Assembly: GCA_002303765.1 (NCBI GenBank)
Contig: DBCB01000170.1
Span: forward strand, 1-8,552
Reading direction: 5' to 3'
Source of the DNA: Planctomycetaceae bacterium UBA969
GTDB lineage: Bacteria > Planctomycetota > Planctomycetia > Gemmatales > Gemmataceae
Length of the DNA: 8,552 bases
Shown here in pieces: positions 1-6,300 of this stretch (positions within the stretch are counted from its first letter, which is position 1; each line of letters opens with the position of its first letter). The translations under genes were made by a program, and so were the position numbers. The notes beneath the pieces were generated by a model, which was not told the origin of the DNA, made no database searches, and saw only the letters and a list, made by a program, of their open reading frames with translations.

Positions 1-474
1 TCCATTCAGGTTGATGCTACCGCCCAAACGCACAGTGTCATCTCCATCACTCAATGCAAATGAAATCCCAAAGTTGGTATTGAATGCTGTGCTATTAATA
101 TTGGTGAGGGTAATACCCTGAGTTTCGACAGCATTATCACCGGTTAATGCCAACACCTGCACCGCTGCTGGACCACCCGCCAATGAATTTACTGTTACGG
201 TGCTAGTAGAACCTGCCACTACGGTGACATTTGCATCGCCTGCAGTCACTGTTGTTCCTGTAATGGAAATAACACCATTAGCATCAGATGAAACAGAAAA
301 AGTATCATTGCTATCACTTAGCAGGGTAAGGGCATTGCCGCTGAAAGAGGCGACCACAGCAGGGGTAACCCTTTCTTCAAGGCCGAGGAGCTCGAGCCTT
401 CTACTTTGCATACGGGGTTTAATTTTAGATGGTGACTTCTTGGAACCAAAGAGACTGCGTATGAAATTACTCAT
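1..474 (-). CDS. N-terminal part of a secreted, beta-rich planctomycete surface protein (runs off the left edge)
   Basis: The reverse strand is open from an ATG at 474 to the window edge, giving 158 residues with no stop. An AAAGG ribosome binding site at 482-486 lies 7 bases before this ATG, which favours it over the in-frame Met22. The N-terminus is basic (K12, K13, K17, K19, R21, R25, R26) and leads into LELLGLEERVTPAV at residues 27-40. LExLExR followed by a Pro is, from knowledge of the phylum, a common leader of large exported planctomycete proteins, used in place of a classical signal peptide. From about residue 41 the sequence is rich in Gly, Ser, Thr, Asp, Asn and Val in an alternating beta-strand pattern (for example TVTAGDANVTVVAG near 75-88). 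This resembles repeat-containing adhesin or surface-layer-like proteins. There are almost no Lys or Cys after residue 40. The C-terminal part, which would define the family, is outside the window, so binding partner and function are unknown. Confidence 0.85.
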   Translation of the reverse strand, partial: MSNFIRSLFGSKKSPSKIKPRMQSRRLELLGLEERVTPAVVASFSGNALTLLSDSNDTFSVSSDANGVISITGTTVTAGDANVTVVAGSTSTVTVNSLAGGPAAVQVLALTGDNAVETQGITLTNINSTAFNTNFGISFALSDGDDTVRLGGSINLNG

Positions 475-480
475 GAATAT

Positions 481-487
481 ACCTTTC
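481..487 (-). promoter_or_regulatory. Ribosome binding site of the left-edge surface protein
   Basis: Read on the minus strand, GAAAGGT occupies this interval, and its AAAGG core lies 7 bases before the ATG at 474. It is a moderate Shine-Dalgarno match and selects the upstream ATG over in-frame Met22. Confidence 0.6.
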
Positions 488-533
488 AAGAAAGAATGCG
501 AGCAAATACCCTAAACTACCAAAACCAAATCTT

Positions 534-562
534 ATCTTAAAAGCATTCGACCTAAAAGTCAA
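534..562 (-). promoter_or_regulatory. Predicted sigma70-like promoter of the left-edge surface protein
   Basis: On the minus strand, TTGACT (557-562) and TAAGAT (534-539) are separated by exactly 17 bases. This is a 5/6 match to the -35 consensus and a 4/6 match to the -10 consensus. Transcription would start near 527, leaving a leader of about 50 bases before the ATG at 474. The match is by eye only. Planctomycete promoter rules are not well defined, but this is the best promoter-like element in the window. Confidence 0.5.
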
Positions 563-784
563 AAATATCCCTATTTCACCAAAACTCCCAATCTTTACAA
601 ACGGCAAAATCTGATTAAGCTTCTAAATTTAACAAAAGTGAATGAATATTCTTTAGGAAAAGAGCACGATCATCTAAGTGTTATTTGGGAAATTTGCATC
701 TTCGTAAAGGGTATAACTATCTATCCCGCCAGAGCGTTCTATTGCTAAAACAAGTTATTTATACCGCGATACGAACTTATTACC

Positions 785-813
785 TTGAACAAACCTGCCC
801 TTCAGATCAAAAT
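785..813 (+). promoter_or_regulatory. Weak candidate promoter for the sulfatase-WD40-1294 aa operon
   Basis: TTGAAC (785-790) and CAAAAT (808-813) are 17 bases apart, each matching its consensus at 4 of 6 positions. A start near 820 would leave a leader of about 22 bases that still includes the ribosome binding site at 828-834. A match this weak is expected by chance in AT-rich DNA, so the true promoter may lie elsewhere in 563-827. Confidence 0.22.
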
Positions 814-827
814 GAGCAATTCTACTT

Positions 828-834
828 GAAAGGA
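828..834 (+). promoter_or_regulatory. Ribosome binding site of the sulfatase gene
   Basis: GAAAGGA ends 7 bases before the ATG at 842. An in-frame TGA at 827-829 closes the frame just upstream, so 842 is the first possible ATG of the sulfatase. Confidence 0.65.
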
Positions 835-841
835 ATTTGCC

Positions 842-2347
842 ATGCATTTGCTTTTACTTTCCACGCTATTAGCGCAGACACCCGCTGTTAACGAAGTTCA
901 ATCCAAACCAAACATCATTTTCATTATTGCAGATGATCTAGGCTATGGCGACCTAGGCTGCTATGGCCAAAAAATTATCCGCACTCCCAATCTCGATCGC
1001 TTGGCTGCCGAGGGAATGCGCCTTACCCGCCATTACTCGGGCAATGCAGTCTGCGCCCCATCGCGCTGCGTATTGATGACAGGCAAACATCCAGGCCATG
1101 CCTTCATCCGCGATAACAAACAGTTCAAACCCATGGAGGAAGGCCAATACCCAATCCCCCTTGAAACAAACACGGTTGCAAAACTATTTCTACAGCAAGG
1201 TTATGCGACAGGCGGGTTTGGCAAATGGGGCCTTGGCGGGCCGGGCACCACAGGCGAACCCCTTAAACAAGGATTCACCCGATGGTTTGGCTACAACTGC
1301 CAAGCAGTTGCCCATAACTTCTACCCCACCTACCTCTGGGATAACGATCGCAAAGTATCCATCAACAACCCCGCATTCAGTGCCCAAGGGAAACTCAAAC
1401 CCGATGAAGACCCTAACGATCCAAAATCCTACGCCCGATTCAAAGGCAACGATTACTCCGCAGATCTCATCAACGATCAAGCACTTGCTTTCATCAAACA
1501 AAATAAAGACAAACCCTTTTTCTGCTATGTCCCCACCACCGTTCCCCATGTGGCGTTGCAAGTTCCTGATGAGGCACTAAAAGAATACGAGGGGAAATTT
1601 GAAGACCCACCTTATGTGGGTGGCAAAGGCTACATTCCCCATTTCAAACCAAAAGCTGCCTACGCAGCAATGATCACCCGCATGGATCGAGACATCGGCA
1701 AAATGATGACCTTGGTTAAGGAGTTGGGCCTCGAAGAAAAAACCATTTTTGTGTTCACTTCAGATAACGGCCCACTAAGTGGCACCCATCAAGGGCTTGC
1801 AGGCACAGATGCCCGTTTCTTTAATTCTTCTGCGGGCCTTCGCGATGGAAAAGGCACCCTTTATGAAGGCGGGTTTCGAGTTCCTGGCATAGTGAGATGG
1901 AAAGGAAAAATCGCCCCCGCCCAGACTAGCGACCGAGTCACAGGCTTTGAAGACTGGATGCCCACCCTGATGGAGCTTTCAAATTCTTCCAACCTTACTC
2001 CCAAGGATTCAGATGGCATTAGCTTCGCACCCACTCTTTTGGGAGTGAAACAACCGGAGCGGCCCTTCCTTTATCGGGAATTCCCCGGGTATGGCGGGCA
2101 GATTGCTGTTATCATGAATCAATGGAAGGGAATCAAGCAAAAGATGAACCAAGGGAAAAACCAACTCGAACTTTATGATCTTTCTACAGATCCCACGGAA
2201 ACCACCGATGTTTCAGCCAAAAACCCTGAAATCGTCGCTAAAATTCAAGAGATCATGAAAGGCCAACATATACCCAGCAAGGAATTTCCTCTTCCTTCAG
2301 TCGATTTTGACCCCAAAAAGAATCCCATGAATAAAAAGAAATCATAA
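842..2347 (+). CDS. Exported arylsulfatase A-like sulfatase, cysteine-type (formylglycine-dependent)
   Basis: Hydrolyses sulfate esters; the substrate is probably a sulfated carbohydrate, but it cannot be read from the sequence. The 501 residues are normal length for the family. Residues 23-45 (PNIIFIIADDLGYGDLGCYG) carry metal ligands Asp31 and Asp32. CAPSR at 71-75 is the C-x-P-S-R signature in which Cys71 is converted to formylglycine, with Arg75. Further active-site equivalents of human arylsulfatase A are Lys128 (GKW), His236 (VPHVAL), Asp308/Asn309 (SDNG) and Lys337 in GKGTLYEGGFRVP. The histidine of the usual GKWHLG motif is Gly130 here, a variant I recall from other planctomycete sulfatases. 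The signal peptide is short (h-region about residues 3-10, possible cleavage after Ala15) and lacks a basic start, so export is likely but not certain. No formylglycine-generating enzyme is in the window. First gene of a likely three-gene operon. Confidence 0.96.
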   Translation: MHLLLLSTLLAQTPAVNEVQSKPNIIFIIADDLGYGDLGCYGQKIIRTPNLDRLAAEGMRLTRHYSGNAVCAPSRCVLMTGKHPGHAFIRDNKQFKPMEEGQYPIPLETNTVAKLFLQQGYATGGFGKWGLGGPGTTGEPLKQGFTRWFGYNCQAVAHNFYPTYLWDNDRKVSINNPAFSAQGKLKPDEDPNDPKSYARFKGNDYSADLINDQALAFIKQNKDKPFFCYVPTTVPHVALQVPDEALKEYEGKFEDPPYVGGKGYIPHFKPKAAYAAMITRMDRDIGKMMTLVKELGLEEKTIFVFTSDNGPLSGTHQGLAGTDARFFNSSAGLRDGKGTLYEGGFRVPGIVRWKGKIAPAQTSDRVTGFEDWMPTLMELSNSSNLTPKDSDGISFAPTLLGVKQPERPFLYREFPGYGGQIAVIMNQWKGIKQKMNQGKNQLELYDLSTDPTETTDVSAKNPEIVAKIQEIMKGQHIPSKEFPLPSVDFDPKKNPMNKKKS

Positions 2348-2355
2348 GACTTTTC

Positions 2356-2361
2356 AAGGAG
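2356..2361 (+). promoter_or_regulatory. Ribosome binding site of the WD40 gene
   Basis: AAGGAG lies 7 bases before the ATG at 2369, inside the 21-bp gap after the sulfatase stop. It is the strongest Shine-Dalgarno match in the window and supports independent initiation of the WD40 gene. Confidence 0.75.
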
Positions 2362-2368
2362 CACTAAC

Positions 2369-3367
2369 ATGAACAAAATATTCAAGCCACTTTTGACCCT
2401 AGCACTGATTGCATGCAACTTCCTTCAAGGTGAAGCTTGCTTCGCCCAACCCAAGGAAATTACGCCCAAGGAAATTGTCTCTTATGATGGCCATACCGAT
2501 GCGGTCAAATGTGTTGCATTCAGCCCCGATGGGAAATTAATCGCCTCGGGTGCTGCGGATAACCTGTTGCGGGTTTGGGAACCTCGAACAGGCAAAAATG
2601 TTTTTGTAGGCGTAAGCCATAAGGCCCCAATCTGGGGAGTTGCATTCAGCCCCGATGGCAAAACAATCGCTACCGCAAGCGATGATAAGACAGTTCAAAT
2701 CTGGGATGCAAGCAATGGCAAACCCCTGAAGGTATTAAAAGGACATCAACGCTCGGTGGGCGATGTCAACTTTAGCCCCGATGGCAAATTACTAGTCAGC
2801 GCTTCCAACGATTACACCATCAAGGTTTGGAACACCACAACCTGGGATGAAGTTCGCGAGATGCCTGAACATCGTAACTGGGTTTCCACTGCCATGTTCA
2901 GCCCTAATGGAAAAAACATCCTCACTGCAAGTTATGATTTCTGGATTCGTATCATTGATGTAAAAGATGGAACAGTTTTAAATACTTGGAAGGCACATAC
3001 TGATTGGGCAACTTCCGCCGCCTATAGCCCCGATGGCAAAAAAATCGCAAGCTCTGGAGGCGATCGATTGGTGAAGTTATGGGATGCCAGCACGGGCAAA
3101 GAACTTTTCACCCTCGAAGGCCATTCTGATATTGTGCGATACGTAGCTTATTCACCCGATGGCAAAAGCATTGCATCTGGTGCGGGTGGCGATAACACGG
3201 TCCGCATTTGGAACCCCGAGACAGGCAAAGAAATCGTTTACCTTAAAGGGCATTCGCAAGAAATCATTCAAGTGGTGTACAGCCCCGATAGCAAACTTGT
3301 TGCGAGTGCTGGTTCTGATGGCCTTGTAAAAATCTGGAACATTGAGCCCCTGTTCAAAAAGCCCTAA
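2369..3367 (+). CDS. Exported seven-bladed WD40 beta-propeller protein
   Basis: A 332-residue protein made almost entirely of WD40 repeats, a fold that acts as a binding or scaffold platform; no catalytic motif is seen. Seven repeats cover about residues 41-76, 83-118, 125-160, 167-201, 209-244, 251-287 and 294-326, enough to close one propeller. Each has the GH...FSPDGK...SG..D..v.iWd pattern. Blade 4 is the most degenerate, with SPNG and no Trp at the WD position (IRIIDV). The phase is strict: the F/Y of F-S-P-D-G recurs at 51, 93, 135, 177, 219 and 261, then 304. The N-terminus is an export signal: two Lys, a hydrophobic core at 8-15, then either a lipobox (LIAC, Cys16) or signal peptidase I cleavage after Ala26. 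It therefore probably acts outside the cytoplasm, as the sulfatase should. It starts 21 bp after the sulfatase stop and is probably co-transcribed. Partner unknown. Confidence 0.96.
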   Translation: MNKIFKPLLTLALIACNFLQGEACFAQPKEITPKEIVSYDGHTDAVKCVAFSPDGKLIASGAADNLLRVWEPRTGKNVFVGVSHKAPIWGVAFSPDGKTIATASDDKTVQIWDASNGKPLKVLKGHQRSVGDVNFSPDGKLLVSASNDYTIKVWNTTTWDEVREMPEHRNWVSTAMFSPNGKNILTASYDFWIRIIDVKDGTVLNTWKAHTDWATSAAYSPDGKKIASSGGDRLVKLWDASTGKELFTLEGHSDIVRYVAYSPDGKSIASGAGGDNTVRIWNPETGKEIVYLKGHSQEIIQVVYSPDSKLVASAGSDGLVKIWNIEPLFKKP

Positions 3368-3374
3368 TACTTTC

Positions 3375-3380
3375 GGAGAG
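3375..3380 (+). promoter_or_regulatory. Ribosome binding site that decides the GTG start of the 1294-aa gene
   Basis: GGAGAG lies 8 bases before the GTG at 3389. The next in-frame ATG is at codon 224, so this site is the main support for a GTG start. Confidence 0.65.
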
Positions 3381-3388
3381 ATATCATC

Positions 3389-6300
3389 GTGGAAGATTTG
3401 TTTGGTGCCTTGGATAAAGAAATTGATGCTGCAAAGATTCTGGGCTACCTCAATCTTTCCGATGGCCGGGCCGACCCCCGCTGGCAGAAACAGCTAAGCG
3501 ATGCCTACGCATTCCTTGCAGAGAATGGCGATAAACAACCTTGGATCAGCCTGTTGGATTGGCTCGAACAAAGGCTGGATTCGCTGAAGGCAAGTGGTTC
3601 TGCTGCATTTAAAAATGATAAACAAGCCCGAAAAATACTTGAACTAATCCCTTTGTTTCTCGAAAACTACAGGGCTTATCACTCTGATATCTTGGGGCAT
3701 TTGCCCGATGCGGATTTATTTCTACCCTTCTTTCTTGCAAAGGTTTTTGAAACCCTGCTGAAGTTGGCCCTTGAAAAAGGTTTCCCCAGACAACCCGAAT
3801 CATTCCTTAAGAATGCCATTCTTCAGTTCAACGATTTCGTTGGCTACAGACCAGTTGCACTTTTGGAAACTCGACCCTCGGGCGAACCCTACCCCCACGA
3901 AAAATTCCGCTGCGTTCCCCTTTACCTCCGCAATGCAGGCACTTCCTACAGCCCTTATAGTACTTTGATCCAACAGGCACTTGATATCTTGGGCGATGTC
4001 GATCCCTCTTTACTTTCAGAGGCGAATTTCGATTTCGACAACCTCGATGAACTTTCCATGGATGTTCGTGGCTATGATCATTCCCACCCCGCAAACCTTC
4101 GCCCGAACTATTTCTTCGGCGAATGGGACCCACAATACATCGATGAGCAAGGCAGATTCCGCAGATTCGTAGTACGTAAGGCGCTGCTTGATGTTCTTAA
4201 AGACCGAGTCGATAACGCTGCAGATAAATTCGAAGAAAATTCTTTCGAAGCAGCAGCAGTTCTTGCAGGCACCATCCTAATGGCAGCGAGCGTAAGCGGC
4301 AGAGTGGCAGGTACCCATGAAGCTTCCGCATCGTTAGCGAAATTAATTCCAGGCATCGCACGGGTACGCGATACTTTTTATGAATACCTTTTGAAGAAAG
4401 CCTCGCCCGAACATCAGAAAACACTTTTAGAAGAGAAGGGCCAATTAAGGCAAGCGTTTGGCGGAGCCAGACAGCACTTGAATAATTTGCTGGGCAGAAA
4501 ACGAGCCTCGCATGTTCAACATCGGTTTCTTGGATTGCTGCTTGCCAACATGGGATATCTAGATGCATCGAGAGCGCAAGCCCGGAAGATTGAGCCCGCC
4601 TCAGGCAGGATGCTCGCAGAAATACTCGGACTCATCAGGCTCGGGCACCTCGAGGTCGAGCGATCACTTTGGGCACAAGCCGCCCAACGACCCAATCAAG
4701 CTTTTGCCATCCTGCAACGCGCAATCGAATGTGGCGCAAGCGCAGACCCTTGGAATGTGCTTGGTTTTCAAGGGCTATTCCCCCTTTCCCCAGCACGCGA
4801 AGATAGCACCCGCGACCCAAGAATCGAAGAACTCCTGGCTGTCATGGAACATATTTTCCTGCTTACCACTAGGCTGATGTGCGAAGCCGCGGCCAATGGC
4901 GATGAAGCTTTAGTGCAAACACTCGAAAAAGAAATGGAATCAAAAGCGAAGTGGTGGGATCGGTTCGCAACCTACCAAGTGAGTGGCGTAAGGGCGGTGC
5001 GCGGTGGCGATGCTCTGGGCTCTGCAAGAATGGTTTCCCGGGCCTTGCTGAAATGGCATCACCGAGGTGAAACCCCCGCAGACTTAGCATTCTGGCGCGA
5101 ACAACTTTCCGCACTACGAACCCCACGGGCCTTCGCCATGGTGGTCGATCTTCTTTTAAGACAAGGCGACCAGATAGCCGCTCTCGGTTTACTCATGAGC
5201 TGGCTCAGCCAAGCCGATAAGGTTCCACTCGAAGAAGGCAATCAATCCTTCCATGCACTGGCGTTCCGCTGGCTGCTCGCAACCGCAGTACACCGCGAAA
5301 AGATTCCCGCAAAGCAGTTAGAACAGCGCCATTTTGCAGTACGCAAATTCTTCGCCCAACTTGAAGCCAACGCAGAAGATTACTGGCAAGTGCCTGTACT
5401 GGAAAAACAATCCAAGCCCGATGATGAAGAAAAAGAAGAAGACGTTTTTGATGCTGCCTATGACGATGTCAGCTATCTGGATACCACAGGGAATGATGAT
5501 GAAGGTGCGGTTTCTGATGGACCTAGATACGCCCCCTTCGAACTCGAAGAAGAAGCTTCTAACCTGGAAGACCGGCTTCATTTTCTTAATGCCTCATCAA
5601 AACTATGGCAGGTGGCAGCCTACTATCTGGGGTCACGAACCGAACTCAACCCCGAAGATAAAATCGCCCTTGGTCAATGGGTTGATTCCGCAACGCAGCG
5701 ATTGCAAAAACTAGGCCAATTGGTAGATGCTTTGCATCAGTCAAAAATCCCAGACCCAGGCGCAGAGCCCGATGCCATCATCGAGTACGATAGGCAACGC
5801 AACTTAAAAGAAAGCCTGATGATGGAGGCGATCACCGCCTGTGTAGAAACAGCAAGTGCGGTAAATTCGATGCGTGGCGCTTTGGGAGTTGCAACAGAAA
5901 AAGAAGCAAAGCTATGGGAAAACTCTTATCAAGATCTTGAAAGATCTCTGCTTAGAAGCAACCCCACTGCAGCTAAAGAGGCCCTCAAACTATTTCGTAA
6001 AGGCTTTGCCAAGGAACCTTTAGTTTATACCACTCTTTCGAACGGGGGCGACCCGCACCTTATTGTTCGTGTAAGGTTGGCGCAAAGCTCCCTCGATTTT
6101 ACCCTCGTCAATCTACCTAGAGTTGGGTTGATCAGTGAAAGCCTGAAACTTCTGATTCTCGCAAAAGATATGGAGAAAAAAAGGCACACCAAGGGAAGAG
6201 GTGTGTCTGAATATAACAGGCATTTCACGGTAGGTTTTCGCTCGGTGATCGAAACCATCATCGAAACTGCAGTGGATGAAACCGATGCCAAAGTGCTCGA

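Larger units (their letters stand above)
475..841. other. Intergenic region between divergent genes
   Basis: This 367-bp AT-rich stretch separates the divergent surface protein and sulfatase genes. The first 90 bases hold the ribosome binding site and promoter of the minus-strand gene. The last 60 hold a weak promoter candidate and the sulfatase ribosome binding site. The middle (about 563-784) shows no tRNA, no convincing small gene, no strong hairpin and no clear operator. A short TTG-initiated frame at 685-891 runs into the sulfatase gene in another frame and resembles no known protein. The region is long enough to hold binding sites that regulate both sides, but none could be identified. 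Confidence 0.6.

Noticed and set aside
200..514. Plus-strand open frame of 104 codons opposite the left-edge gene
   Set aside because: The minus strand here encodes a coherent secreted protein with motif, ribosome binding site and promoter. The plus-strand frame is its antisense shadow.
644..651. GAATATTC palindrome as an operator
   Set aside because: A single 8-bp AT-rich palindrome is expected by chance in such DNA, and no second copy or regulator gene is seen.
685..891. Short TTG-initiated open frame of 68 codons before the sulfatase
   Set aside because: It has a rare start codon and no clear ribosome binding site, its composition resembles no known protein, and it overlaps the well-supported sulfatase start in another frame.
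2519..3292. Periodic DNA repeats of about 126 bp as a CRISPR-like or tandem DNA repeat
   Set aside because: They encode the WD40 blades in phase; the repeat is at protein level and there are no spacer-like units.
4250..4300. Possible membrane segment in the 1294-aa protein (AAAVLAGTILMAASV, residues 288-302)
   Set aside because: It is only about 15 residues, small and alanine-rich, inside a helical region with charged flanks. A buried soluble helix is more likely.
6185..6205. Hairpin CACACC / GGTGTG inside the 1294-aa gene
   Set aside because: It is a 6-bp stem in the middle of an intact coding region with no T-run and no sign of regulatory use.
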